A stretch of 64,000 nt of DNA from Lepidonotus clava (GCA_936440205.1 OW387145.1:12213396-12277395); one strand, 5' to 3'. Positions 26,501 to 41,500 are shown, counted from the first letter of the stretch. Numbers and translations are program-made. Notes: generated by a model not told the origin, from the letters alone.

Positions 26501-29500
26501 TGTAAATTATAAGTATGTACATCAAGATCAATACAATATATATTGGACCTAATAAAGTAGATCAATATAGACACAGTATCTGTGTTTGATCAGATTCATA
26601 AATTCATTGACACAGGTTGCAAATTGTACATCATGGCATAGTTCATCCCAAATGATTGTCCTTTTATAAAATGCACTATTCTGGAACTTTGTGTTCATTT
26701 TTGCTGGGGCAATAAACTGTTTCTTATTAGCCGATCTAGTTTCTCTTACTGGAACAATTAACACATCATCTTTAACACTGTGTAAGAACATAAGACGAAG
26801 AAGTTGTTTATGCCTTCTCTGCTCTAAACTACTCAGTGATAAACGTGCACTTTTATTAGGCGGGGGCTGATCCAACCTATCCCTGTCATTGCCCGCGGTC
26901 CCACGGGGGTCGTGGGTGGTTCCTGCTGGGTGTATAATCAGATTGGCACCGACCCATGCTGCTAACTGACTAACACGTCGAGTTTGTCGGTCATGTTTTG
27001 TGTCATGTATAACCCCTGCTGCTAACTAGGTAATGGGCCTATTGTGTCGGGAGAGCCTGGTATGTGTGTATGATAATCTATGTCACGATATGTCGTGTTT
27101 TGTTGATGGTGTGACAGTTTTGGTTTATCGACCTTGTTTAACAACTAGTTGTTATCATGGCGATGATTGCTCCCAATCAGAATATTTATGATTATAAAAG
27201 CTGCACAGAAAGAGTTGAGAGCTTTGTGTTGACATACAAGGAGATGTTTTCAAGAAGGTGCGTTCAAAACCGTTCAAAAAAGAAATAGGAAAAAAAATAA
27301 ATATGTATGGGCAAGAATACAAGGGGAGTAAGTAAGAAAGAAACCATAAAAAAAACATGACCAGGCATGATTTGCATTTCAAATTCATGTTGAACCCTCA
27401 CTCAACAAATGTCCAGACACTTTATGTGTCAATCTATCCTTCCTCTGTGAAATGAATAAGTGAAAAATAACCCATAAATGTCGCCACACGTTTTTGGCAC
27501 TGAGGCAACTCCATGCATTGTCTTCTTATTGAAGTCATTGAGAGTCCACTACACATTATGATAAACCATAGCATGATGCGTCACCAGTCCATTAGAAGCG
27601 CCTCCATCCCTCTCTGCTGTCTCTAGGTCCCCCGGGGTGACCCCTAGAGGTGGTCAGGGGTGAGGCACAGCGCCAAAACCTTGATCTCTCAGCTCTGATG
27701 GTCAGCTTAGAATAACTAGCTTTGGAGAGGGTCAACCCAGAGAAAATGAACACCAATATTATCACAGCATTTACTATGACGTACCCTTAGCTCTTGCAGT
27801 TAGCGAGACTAACTAGATGTACTTCTATTAGCAATTATTTATGCAAATATTTCCTAGTATAATTCCACATTTCCATTGATACCCCTACAATTTGGGGTAG
27901 TGTAATTGGAGAATTGCAAGTTCTGAACCAAGAACAAAATTGCTTTCTTTCATATTCAATCCGTTTCTTTTGGTTATAAACAAATGGCAACTTTTCGTTC
28001 AGTAAAGACGAAATTGACAATTTGAAAAAGATAATAATTCTCAATGAATATAGCAATGTTCGTAAATCTGTCTATAACATTTAATATATAGAAAATAAAA
28101 TTGCGTCCATTGTTTAATCATGACGTGTTTGCCCGAAATCTTTATACATAAAAGGTCTTGTAAGTCCCCCTTAGGACGCTAAAAAAACTGCCTAAATTCC
28201 AATTGTGAGGGCAGTATTTATGTGACGCAGAAAGTGGTGGATCCAGCTGGAACCAGCTGCCCTGGGACCAGGGTATAGGGACTGACAGACCTGTCGGCCA
28301 TGTGGATCTAACGGGCCCCAGACCCCAGTGTCCCACACTATAGTGTGGGGGGTAATTGGAGTTGACTCTTGTATGGATCAGTGATACGTATTATGAATAA
28401 ATGTTTTAGACGGTATTTTCTTTGATTTTAGTAAATTACTATAGAAAAAAAACCTTCCATTTTCCATATGTTCCTGTTGATAATTATATATGTTGTACAT
28501 ATGTTGGTCTACATTTTATACATTTGTTGGTCATAAATTATGTCATGAATTTGTAATAGAAATTTTGTGTCAGAAGGGCCCAGAATGACATTAATCATTT
28601 ATGTCACAGCAATTTACGTGTTGTAGTCATTGTGTCAGTTTTAGTGTATATCTATACAGAGTTGTACCGCAATTATTTATGCAAATATTTCCTAGTATAA
28701 TTCCACATTTCCATTGATACCCCTACAATTCTTCTTGAATTAATGTCCTAGCTCATCTACTAGTTATTGCCCCCTGCTGATATGAAAAGCAAGTGTGCAG
28801 TAGGTGATGGGGGAGGGCATGAGATATCGCCATGGATATTGTAATTCGTGATGTAATAAAACAAAAATATGTTTTAGTCGGGAGATGTTGGTAGATGAAG
28901 AAACACCATCAGTCGCCTGGACTAATGGTTTTTTGGGTAACTGGGGTAAACTGGCTGTGAAATACTGATAGCACAGGCCTGTTTGAACTATCATCCTACA
29001 TACTGCCCCGCCGTGTGACACTGAACCCATACCACCAGCTGGGCGTGCCCGTCAGACCGGACTGACCTGGGGTAGTTTGGGGAGGGACACCAGCCACCTG
29101 CTGCTGGCTGGTGACGGGGGCTGCCAGCTAAGGGGTCTTCCATTAAGTACGTGCGCACATTTTCTAAAATTTCATACCCCTGGCCTTCCCCTTCATGTGT
29201 GTTAGGCAAGGCCCCTAACAGCTTATAGGGTCAGGCCCACTTAACATTTACTTATGGTTATGGTATCTGTCTCTGAAATAAATGTATATATTCTTACTCA
29301 CATAATGCACAGGTTATGAATTTGTGGCAATAGAGTCGATACTGTGTGCATATTGCTATGGTGCCTATTCAAAAAGATGGGGGAAATGTGCACCATCAGG
29401 ATATACTCATTCAAAGATCATGCACACCGGGTGCGCGGTAAACCAAACAATTGATTTAAGTAAGATCCGATAGCCGTTCAATTACGCCGATAGTTTCATA

Positions 29501-32500
29501 CGGTATGCATATGGTGCATACGGAATTATTTGTAGGCTTCTATGTAAAACGGATTTTTATTGTTGCCACAAACAATGAAGTCAACAATACTAAAAAAAAA
29601 CGTGGTTTCAAATATTGAAGACACTGTGAGGAACTCCTATGTGAGTACACCCTTTCAAACCTGATGAGGACCGGTAGTCTGTGACGGCGGAAAAGATGTC
29701 ATGGGCTAGAAAAGATATTGGGAAAGCACGGATACAAACGTTGTCAAGGATAACCAGAAAGTCGATTGGCCTCCGACCACCAAATTTCATAATGTGTTTT
29801 TCATTCTGCCCTAACGGTTGCAGGCTATACGTGAAAGGAGATGGGGTTAAACATGATGTGCGTATTAGTGTGGGCGTGGTCTTTGACGGTTATGAAACAG
29901 GTCTGGAGGGCTCAGCTGTACGGCCAGCTGGTATAACCATCAGGCAGGCTCCATCATATTGGTGTTTACGTTTTTCGACATCTATAATATTGGTTCTCCT
30001 TAAAGAGAAGAACCATTGAAATTATGATTGTCGTTGTCTTACTCTGTATATGCTAGGCGCACCAGGTGCAGGCAGGAACCACGCAGTACGATTTAGAAAA
30101 ACATACATAAAAAAATGAAATATCATAGGTACATATATAGAACTTGGCATGGAAACTCACTGAACAGTAAGGATCTTAAAAATATATTTTCTTACAGTCA
30201 CTCACTGGCCCCTCCCTTTAACGTCATACCTTGATTATCCATAATGGTTTGGTATTTATAGATATCTCTTTAAAACAAAACTCCTTTTTTCTTCCATTCA
30301 ATGGTAGACATGACGTTCCTGCAAATTTTTATATAAAGGTAAAGTAGGGACTAAGGAAATATGTTTTTCCCCCTCTACTTTTCTTTTTCTACTGAAAATG
30401 AGGCAGGTCAAGTCTTGTTTGTTATTGATAATTTGTAAATTCCTTGTGTAAGGAGAACAGAGTAAGTTAGATAACCGATACACGTCTTGTAACTCGGGTA
30501 GTTGGCTGTAGCCATCGGTATCTTTGTTTACGGCAGTTCTCTGCCAGATGCTACGGTACTCACCACACAGATAGAACCACATGTACACTCCCCAAGCACA
30601 CCCACTTTTACTAGGCCTTACTACTCTCCAAGCAGAATCGGTCCCCACTTCACAATAAGCCAGATGGATTCTGTGCCAGGTTACTTATTGAACGTATAGT
30701 ACTCGGTAGATTATATAGTCTACTCTTAAGGTTAGAGAGAGCCACCAGAACATTAGGTTGCTATAGGGACAGAACATACGTTCAACCTTCTGCTATAGGG
30801 ATGGGACATAAGGCAATCTAATGCTATGGGGAGGAATATAAGGGTAACCCTCTGCTGTAGGGATGAAACGTAAGGGCAACCCTCTGTTATAGGCACAGAA
30901 CATACGGGCAATCCACTATTACAGAGATGGATCATAAAGGCAACCCCCTGCTATGTTGTTGTAACATAAGGGTAGCCCTCTGCTATGTTGTTGTAACATA
31001 AGGATAACCTCTGCAATAGTGACAGAACATAAGGATAACCTTCTGCTATAGTGATGGAACATAAGGGTAACCCTCTGCTTTAGTGACTATATTGCTATAG
31101 TGAATATAAGGGTAACCCTCTGCCATAGGGACGGGACATAAGGGTAACCCTCTTCTATACGAATGGAACATTAAAGGATACTACTCTGCTATGGGGACGT
31201 AGCATGATGATAGCTATCTGCTAATGCTATAGAGAAAAAACATAAGGGTAACCCTCTGTGATAGGGACAACATAATGGTGACCCTCAACTATGATAAGGT
31301 GTGCCACCCTTCAAAGTGGTCTACTGCTGGGCTGCAAACACGTGTGGTAAGTCCCAGACACGTTTGGAGCCTGTTTAAGGGGGGTTATGTAGGATTATAC
31401 CATGTTACATCGGACTGGTAGCTCCTCAGGCCACTTTCGACCACTTGAAGCACAGATCCAATCCACATGTTGGGCCATGAATCTCAGTCTGACAGAAGGT
31501 CCTATAGATCAGTTTAAAACGGTTCTATTCTTATAGAGCTGATCTTTCTCCCCTCCACCCTTGTCTTCTATTGGTTTCCATTTATTTTGTATTATCCATT
31601 ATTCCCCGGAACGAAAATCAGTCGAAATTCAGTGGCCACTGCGTGGAGAATCAGTGTCAGCTTGGAAATCAGTGGTTATATAGTGGTTCAGCAGTGGTCA
31701 ATCAGTATGTCTGAAATATTTAAATGAGCTTGCAGTAGAAATCAGTATACAATCTGTGGTATATCAGTAGCTCATTTAAATATTGCGGACATACTGATTT
31801 AGGAAGTATACACTGACTTTTGTTCTGGGTCATCATTAAGAAAACCCGTTGATTTTTGTTTCAGAAATGAAGGAAGGGATTCAGTAGTTGAGATGATTAT
31901 TATTTATTGTAAGGTTTTTAACACACACGCCCAGCCCCACCACCTGCCAATGCTTCGAACATTTTAAAATGGTACACCCTGCCTCCAAGATTGGCTTGCT
32001 GGGTACATCGTGAATACTTACTTACTGCAAAATAACTTCAGTGTAAGCTATGTTTTACCCTATACGTTTTCTCCTCTGCAGGTAAAATGGATGATGTACT
32101 GGATCGTCTTTGCCTTCTTCACATGTGTCGAGACATTCGCAGATATTTTTGTAGCATGGTAAGTATCTCTGTCCAAAACAAATTATTATGTGCGCTTTTA
32201 AAAGGAAAACTAAATAAGATTTTGCTAAACAATAATGTCTTGAAATAGTCATTTTACCCAGCACCTGAACTACGTGTTTATTGATACAAAAATGAAACTA
32301 TCCTAGTAGTTTAGAGAAAATAAACCATAGCATATGTGAAGTTCTATGCTGTATTCTCGGAGAAAACAAACAACTACAATATCGCCAGCATAAAAATCCT
32401 TATGTGGAATGCGGCCTTAACCACGTAAAGGTTATGCACAATACACTACCTACCTAGACATATCTACCTTGACCAAGATTTTTGCGTTTGTTTCCAGGAT

Positions 32501-35500
32501 CCCGTTCTACTACGAGATGAAGATCCTGTTTGTGCTGTGGCTGCTGTCCCCGGCAACAAAAGGCGCCTCCATCCTCTACCGAAAGTTCCTCCACCCGCAA
32601 CTAGCCAAGCGCGAGAAGGTGAGAGGGCCGTCTGCTAGCTGTTAAACTCCTGTCAATTAAGTCTACATGCAACTTCATTTTACCAATTTCAAGGAGAGCC
32701 ATTACCAATTTGTTCATTTTGGGAAAAAAAAGATATATATATTGAAAAACATTTTGAAGAAAGAAGTACTTGTTGGCACTTATAAATTCAGGGAAGTAAG
32801 TTTTCAGATTTTGGTCGGATTTCCTATTTTTTTCTCTGTAACAACCTGAAAGATCAATTTCAAAATGTTATGTCTGGAACATGTTTTACAGCATTTTAAG
32901 GTATATTCAGATTTTCTTTATGGTTTTTCTAATTTTTTCTTGTTCCTGTCTTACACCCTGTATTATAATATGAAAAGTACTATAAAGATATATAACTCAA
33001 TAAACCAGAGGGTTCCCCAGGCAGACAGGAACCGTCCGCTCCTTCCCCAACCTCTTTGCATATTATAGCAGTAACATCACGCTGTATAAGTATAAGATCT
33101 GAAGTATATTTTTTTACCCACCAAACCCCTAATTAAATCCCTAAATAAACGGAGCGTAGGGACAAACTGTCTTTAGTCGAATAAGATCTAACGTGGATGA
33201 TATTGGCATATTTGATGTGTTTCTAATTGAACATTTCTAATCTCCCCGTGTGTTTATGTCACCTTCAGGAGATTGACACGTACATCGCCAAAGCCAGTGA
33301 CCAGGGCTACTCCGCTATCCTCAGCCTCGGCTCCAAGGGCTTCAACTATGCGACTAATGTGGTCTTAACAACAGCTATCAAGGTAAGTATTTAAAATCTT
33401 AGATAAGTGGAAGTAAATTCACCCAAAGAAATTTATTTCGTGAGGCCTTTAATCAATTTATTTGGTTCCAATGGTTCTTAAAATATGTAAGTCTAATATT
33501 TTGATAAGTGGCCATCAATATAACTGTTGTGAAGACCTTTATTGTAAATATATTGATTAGATTTAAAAGCTTTATATTTGCCCCAATTTCAATATAATAT
33601 TCCTGAATTACCTTAGCATTTCTAGAAGTGATAATGCGAAATTCCTATTTGAAAAGCATATTAGTAAGAGAAAATGGTCCAAATGTTGTAGAGGGATGCC
33701 AATTTGAACATTAGGTCAATTTCAGTACAGATACACACACTTCAAACAAAACGATTCCTAAGGACCTACATGACACATTTCTTATTGCGAATTGTTTAGT
33801 GACAAAACACTGATGTTTGAAAATGCATTTACTTCCACCTATAGGCTGATTATATGTATTTCTTAAGCTTCATAAAATGTTTATGTAAATTCTTTTAAAT
33901 TTGCATAGCTTAAGGTCCATGAAATGATAAGCCAGGTGGGTCAAAAAATGTAAATGTTCCTTCATTTTGCTAAGTAAACACTATAGATTCATTTCAGGAG
34001 CGAATGAAGTAGATTTGCTTTGTCTGTCCCAAACATTTTGAATTGCAGTTAATAATTCAGTTCTGGGATGATTTCCACAGGCCTAAGGCAGTAAATGACT
34101 AGCTGTATGGTATATAAAGATTCAGTTGAAAGCACCCGCTTATGTTTTGTAAATCATTGTGGGTAAACTTAGTTTGTCTCGTAAGCTTCTTTGTGACTTC
34201 AGCTTGTCTTTATTTTTTGGTAATATCAATCCTCTGTAACAGTATCTCAAGACTTAATTTCAGCTGATTATACAAGCTTTAAGTGTGTACCACAAACCAC
34301 TATTCCACGCAACATCACATTGCTGAAGTGACCACACATGCAATATACCTTTACATGTACATATTGCAAAGAAACTGGTGATAATGTGTAATAATTGTGT
34401 CATGTATGTCTTTAGAAATATCAGATTTACCGCACAAGTCCTATATTCCCACGACTTAGTCTAGATGTGTGAACTTGTGTATATGCACATGCTAAATACC
34501 ACTAGATACTGGTATGATATATAACTATATCAAATTATATGAAGGAACAATGTATGATATATGACAACTATATACATTTATATGAAGGAACAACGTTAAG
34601 TCACGTTACCCTGTTGTTCTCAAAAAGAAGTGTATTAGCAACCAAATATTGAATTGGTTTCAAATGTAAAGCCAGTCTTATACTGATTAAGTACAAGGTA
34701 AAAGTTGCATTGATACAGCCAATCCACCCAGAAGCATGTTATGACGCTTACCCCATATTTCTGCAATGTACTTAACCCTGAATTGACTTGCTTTTTTCCA
34801 TTGCTATCTCATAAACGATTGGCTACAATATCTATGCATCTGAATAAAGTCCCCCAGAACTTGATGGGATTGTTGCAGTTTCCTTTGAAAACCTTAGCCT
34901 TAGGGAGTCTTAGATCGTGCTCCACTTTAAAACTGACTTCATCGACCTCATATTGCTGGCCCTCAATGCTTATCTTTTTTCATAATTTTTCAAGAACAAT
35001 TCAGTAGCATAAGACACATACCAGATTGCAAACAAATGAGGCCATGTATAATATCTGAGAATATGGTTTTATCACAATAGACATCTTGAAGATTTTGAAT
35101 AGAAAACACAAAAGTGAAACTACTTGAATATACACTATCTTTTTTCAAAGATTTTCTTTTACCAAACAAAATAATTATTTTGTATTTTGAAATGATGTAT
35201 TCATTCAAACGAACCTAACGTGAGATCTTTAGGACACTTGGAAGTTGCTTTTCAAGCTTGCTTAAAAGCGAATGGCAAAAAGTATTTTCTCAAAGTTTTG
35301 CCTGTTTAGATATTGGGGGTGGGGGGACTGAATGGATTATATCTATTATAAAATCAGCTTTTAAATAACTGATGTTTTGATGCATGGGCCAAGGTGAGAA
35401 ATGTGGAGTTTATGATATCCATGTATGTTCATCACTAAAAGCTTTGCCTGCCTGTTCCTCCTCAGAGTCAGTTCACCTTCATGAACAGCATCAAGAATGC

Positions 35501-38500
35501 CTTCACAGTCGATGACACCGAGTCTGAAATTGACGAAACAGGTGATGGCCCGCCCCATGACAACTGCATCTGATCCTGCCACCTGGTTCTTGGCAGGGGA
35601 ACTAACCTAATCCCTAATAGATATAAACTATGTTATGAGGCATGAATCTGACTTGATCATTTACAGTGATGTTACATATTTGTCCAGAAGCATAAAAATG
35701 TCCATGTCTTTCTGGAAAAATATGCCCTTTGTGCCTGTTTCTATAAACATACTCCTTCTGTTGCCTGCAACTGTTTGTATCACCAACTATGGTTGCTGAT
35801 CCAATTCCTGTTGAGCTGTTTTAAGTTCATGATTCATCCAGTGTGTCTCCCACCCTGCATATGCCCCCAAAACAAAAATGAGCCCATAAAGAAAATAAAA
35901 CCACAGGTATCACATGGGAAGAGTACTGATATTTTGATGTGCCAAAAAAGCAATTGACCATAAGCAAAGCCCCCCATTCTCTTATCACTGTTATAACATC
36001 TTAACATGCCACTAAATGATGCAGTGTAAAATATATATGAACTGAAAAGTAAAAAAAAATTCTTTTACTTTTTTCTAAAAATATATATCAAATATAGCTC
36101 AGGCTATCAGGCACGTAGCCAGGGGGGTTCGGGGGGTTCATATGAACCCCCCCTTGGAGGAGCCCTCCTTTAATTTTAAATGTAAAATATGGCAACAAAT
36201 AAAAATAAAACATTATTTTAGGCCTTTTATTTAAAAAACGGACCCCCCTGGAAACTAACAAACTACTACTCAAAAAACGAACCCCCTCTGAGAAAAGCTG
36301 GCTACGGGCCTGGGTTTGGCACAAAATAAAATTAAAGATAAAATTCTCTTATTTGGAGTGCAGAGAAGAAACCCACCACATTCCCCTGTGATATTTATTC
36401 CTCCCATATAACACACCTCACCAAACCCATGCAGTAACACAACATTAGCCTGAACATGATGAAAAAAATCAAAAGGTGAACACACAAGAATATCCACACA
36501 TGATACAAATGAAACATGTGGTAAACCTGACAGGCTATACCCCTTTGTGCTAATGATGCACATTTCCCTTTCTCTCTCCACTTGCATGCCTCCAGGGACA
36601 GACAAAGATAGCTGACCACCTTCGTAAGAGTTACAGCATGAGTGACCTGACTGGGGACCCCCAGCGCCGGTTCACCCCGGACCGTGACAGTGATGTGGAA
36701 TTGGATGATGAAACAGGTGAAACTTCCCCATCACCAACTGACAGCTAGCAAACCTTGATACCTGTGTGTCACAGCACAATGGGAATAACATTAAGACATC
36801 TAAAATGAATCTGTTTGAAATATTATATGCTTTATCCTTTAAAAACTTATTTGCAAAAGAAAAATTTCCCTTTTTGGGTTCTGTTCCCCCTGCTATTTGT
36901 AAGTTTGTTGTTGGGTGAAAAACTTGTAGACATCTGTTACTAATACTCCAAGTTTGTGAATCCTTTGTTTCTTGTGGTTGTTGCTTCGTGAAAAGATTGT
37001 TTTGTTTTTACATAAATGGTCTCTCTAAAATGTAATTCATATACAATATACTGTAAGATAATCGTAACAACATTTCTTGTTCTCTCTATCACCCTACAAA
37101 TATCATTTGCAAGAGTTACGTCAAACTTAAAACTACATAAACTCGAATTCTAATGTTTTCATTGCTATAGATTTAATCATCAGTGATTGTTAGAGTGATT
37201 AATAAATTGGAATACCCAATGTACCGTAGTGCTAGTAGGATGTATAACTCGATAACAACTATATTAGAAAGACTGGAAAACATTAAAGGCATGGCCTGAA
37301 GTAGTACTTTATTGCTTGATATCGAATGTGATTTGAACACTAACTCTGCTTTTGGATATTTACAGATAACAGAATCATCGAAGAGAGTTACAGGGAAGAG
37401 ATGATGGAGAAGGAAAGGAGGATGTCAGCAACAGAAGGCGACATCGACGACAAGGAGAACCGCCCCCGGCGCAGGCGTGCACAAACTTCCAAGGAAGACC
37501 CTGGTCAGTTGGTTGGACTTTAACTCAGGGTTTCTTATAGTAAATATTTGAGTAAATTAAGAAAAAAAACTATGTTGTGATCATGCAATATAAAAAGATC
37601 TTCACCTTTCTTGATCAGGATATAATATGCATTTACTTTTTAGAAACAAAATTCACATACAAGGTTGCCACTGATAAGGGAAAAGTCAGGGAAAAGTTTT
37701 TTTTCAAGGTCAGGGAAAAGTGATGGAATTTTAGAATTGGTCAGGGAAAAGTGGGATTTTGAAAAAGGTCAGGGAAAACTGACTCTGGTCAGGGAAAAAT
37801 GGAATTTTCAAATACGGTATAGCCCCAAATTTAAATCACAAAGTTAGAATTTGTGCATCAGGTCACAAGAATCTGGTTCGGCAAACATTATTTTGAAATT
37901 CTGGCCCCTTGAAAGGCATGTTGTAATTTTAAGGTGCGTTGCTGTGATCCAGCAATATTGCCTTGGCTCCAGGAGTTGCCAAGAAAAAATTAAGGTTATG
38001 TGTTTCAAATGTTTGAGCTCAGATGGAAGGACAAGACTGTCCTAGGGATTGTTCAAGGCTGTTTGATGAAAGAATTTTCTTATCTAATTAGTCAGGGGAA
38101 AAATGGAATTTGTCTGGGAAAAGTCAGGGAAATGTCAGGGAAGTTTGACGTCGCTGGTCAGTGGCAACCCTGGACATATTCCTCTTAGAGGGAACATGGA
38201 AGTAAAAACATTCAATCAAGTATAAAAAAAATACTGATGATTTACTTCACAAAAGAAGTTAAAACCCTTCATGATTTGATTGAGTTAAATGGGTACTATG
38301 CAAAATAGGGGATTGCAGAATTTCTTAGGCTGTAGATAAGATTCACATTCCCCAGGATTTTATCAAATGAGTAGATAAAATATTATTGAGTTTTAAATAG
38401 ATATATTCAGCAAATAATAGATAACTATAAAACAGGGCTACACTGATATGGCTTTTGTGAAAGCCTATATAACCTGTTTGTAAGGTAACTGATTATGTTT

Positions 38501-41500
38501 CAGGTCTGTACCGAGTAGAAGAGACTGAGGAGGAGGCGATGGCCAAGGGAAGCCGCAAGTCCTACTCCCATAAGGAGGTAAGAACAGTAACGCACTCTTT
38601 AGCGACTCTCCAGAGGTGCGTGATTCAGACCTTTGAATAAAATACATACAAAGCATGAACCTTTCTAAATGTTCTTGTTCAACTACTCTTGGTAACTGTA
38701 TGTGACTGTAAAATTGGGGGGTAATGTTTCCTTAACTACATTGATTGTCAATTTACTTTGATTATTTGTTCCTCTCCTTGCTGTGAGCTCACTGAGGTGG
38801 GTAGACCTAAGCGGCATGATCTCGCCCTTCGTTGTGACCGGTCACCTTCCTGTCGTGTGACACACCGTTCGTCCCGCTCTCACACTGGTCTCACAGTCCC
38901 ACTTGTGTGTCCAGTGATAGACGCTCCCAGTCAGTCCTGCTTGTTTTTTTCATATTTCAACTCTGCCTGGATTTCTTAATGTTTTTCACAAAGTAATAAA
39001 AGTCTACTCCCCTGCTATGTCTCTGCAAAGGCTTCAGCTGAAGGTGTGTAGGCTAACAAGTACAATCTATTCATGGTTTTTATAGACCACATTCTGATAA
39101 TTCATATCTGCCATACAAATTTCCAGTGAAAGAAGAAAGTATTTGGTGAGTGTTTAGAGCGAGACAATACTTTTACAGTTTTAGGTGACACTCAGTTACA
39201 TATAACATCCCGACTTCCCCACTCTACCATACTGCCATCTCAAAAAGCTTTAACCTTGCCTTACACACCATTATACCAACTGCTTCTTCTGAACTATTAT
39301 ATAAACGGCTTTGTACAAATTGTGAAGAGTCCTAGTACATGAAATGAATTTCATGCATTCGGCTTTTTTTCCCCTTACAAAATCAGAGAACTTTCAACTC
39401 TCCTCGATGCTAGATTGTGAATTTACATATGCAAATTGCGGGTTTATTTTTCTGATCTAAAGCAGGGCTCACCTTTTATGAAGTGACACCATTGTCTTTA
39501 GAGTGTATACTCGGAACATTGACACCAAAACTATAAATTTCAACCTGAACTCTTGAAATAAGGAATGGGATAGTTGGAAATGGGAAACCTTAAAGATTTT
39601 ATGAAAGGCAGAAACAAATATACCTCTGTGTGAAATGATACGGGTTTTACCTTTCAGATTATAGTTTCTTGTTCTTTTTCTCGTTTTTGTTTAATTTTTG
39701 GCGTGTTGTTTTTTTCATTATTTCAACCCTTTTCTAAACCCATACGTGTTTTCTCCCGTTTTACACACAGCACACATTCGATTTCTTACACAAAGCCACA
39801 CTCACACATTGCACCTAACCACCTACTGTTTTCTTTGGTATTATTTTTAAACCACCACACACCATTAATTATTTTTGAAAAAGTCCCCTTTCAACATACA
39901 CACAAATGAAATATGCACCCGAAATTTTTGCTCGAAATTCCCAGTTATTTAATGTTAATTTGATATCTTAGTTATGTCCTTTATTTTCTTACTCTTCTCT
40001 GTTAGTTGGAGACAAATGACTTTAGATGGAATTCAATATCCTTGCTGCCATTGTAATGGGTCTGTTTTAGAAACGGCGGCATCTCCAACGGTCCTCGACC
40101 TTTGCTGGTCCCTACACTGAATCTTAAATACTTCCCAGACTATACCATGCGCTTCCACGCATCACAGCGAAAGGTGGAGTAAATGACATTTTACTACCTG
40201 ACTATCAAGGTTGACCCTCAACTGACTACTAGTAGTACCTTGTTGGACTAACCGCCTGCTGATAAGTGCTGCTAACCTGTTCATCCTTCAGTGTTAACCA
40301 TCTCAAAGCAACACTGTCATCACTGTGACAGTGGGCTTTGATACTAGCCTACTAACATGTTGTACAAGATGTACTTGACTGTTACTCTCCCCATATCTCT
40401 TGTTATTTAAATACAAAATCATGACAATTGTTTCACAAACTTCTTGTAAGTGTGTCCTCAATCAATATATTATGTTTAATGTGCTTAACATTTTGACTTG
40501 GTCGTTTTCAAAAGTTGATTTGGTTCATACAATATATGCATTTGTTTTTAAAAGATTTCTCAAATATTCACAGTTTTATAACAAGGAAAATACGCTTCGT
40601 ATAATGGCATGCCAGTTGTGAAAAAATAAAGGCAACTACCAACAGACTTACTTTCATAATCATAATATTGTGAATAACAACTTGCTGTAGTTCAATATTT
40701 TATCGGTTTTAGCAAAATATAGTTCAAAGTACTAGTTCACTAAAAATGTAGCATTTTAGTTTTGTATAACCACAGTTATTGCTACCACTAGACATTTTAT
40801 TATCAGTTATTTCAGTTTGGGAAAATATAGCGGGTGCAGGTCTTCCATTTCAACTCATCAATATATCATCTTTATTATTTTTTTTAACTCAAACTTTGCC
40901 TTTTTTTATTTTGTCTTGTCTATGTGTCAGGATAAGGTAAGAGTATAAAAAAAAGTGGGTGTTGGTATTTCTTGCGGTCTTGAGATCACAACAATAGTTC
41001 TGATTTCAGTTATTATGCAAGCATAGAAAATATTTAGGTCCAAATCAAGTTTAGTTTTAGGAAGGATTACAACTATTTTAAGCATGACTGTTTCAGTTTA
41101 CGTATTCAGCTTGTACAAGACAGTGAATCAGTGGTTTGTGGTAGATATGCTGAGAAATAATTGTAATCTGATTTGTCAGTTAATATGTAAGCATATTCAT
41201 CTAGTTTTAACCTTATCTCATAAAAGCAAGGTTTCATCACTCTAACTTTGGATTATGTACATGCACATTTACTCCACACAGTTCTAAAGGTTTTAAATAT
41301 CCATTCAATACACTGAAGGGTGGTCACCTCCATTTCTACAGCTATGCACAACATCTTTCTATAATGTACATTACCACTGCACGCAAATGGAGATTAGGTA
41401 GCAAAAAGCCATTGGTGTGAAAATCTCATCGATTGGTTACGGATATATTCTATTAAGTTTTATTTTGTAATGGTAAAAGACCTATTTTAGATTACTGTGG

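Larger units (their letters stand above)
21392..32081 (+). other. REEP intron 2 (10.7 kb)
   Basis: No REEP exon was recognised. Contents seen: a partial copy of the CAGTGTCCG MITE ending at 21684, a three-copy 25-bp tandem repeat at 22318-22392, a Harbinger-like MITE with YY1-like motifs beside it (23910-24396), a LINE fragment (26549-26890), an exact 62-bp direct repeat (27831 and 28669), a 35-bp-unit minisatellite (30757-31295) and a foldback element (31605-31828). Confidence 0.7.

Noticed and set aside
29681-30019. 112-residue open frame on the plus strand
   Set aside because: Overlaps other-strand frames, matches nothing I know and has no codon or context support.
39024-39036. Possible 13-nt or 6-nt microexon GCTTCAGCTGAAG before GTGTGT
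   Set aside because: The 13-base form shifts the frame and the 6-base form has a weak acceptor; far less convincing than 40931-40936.
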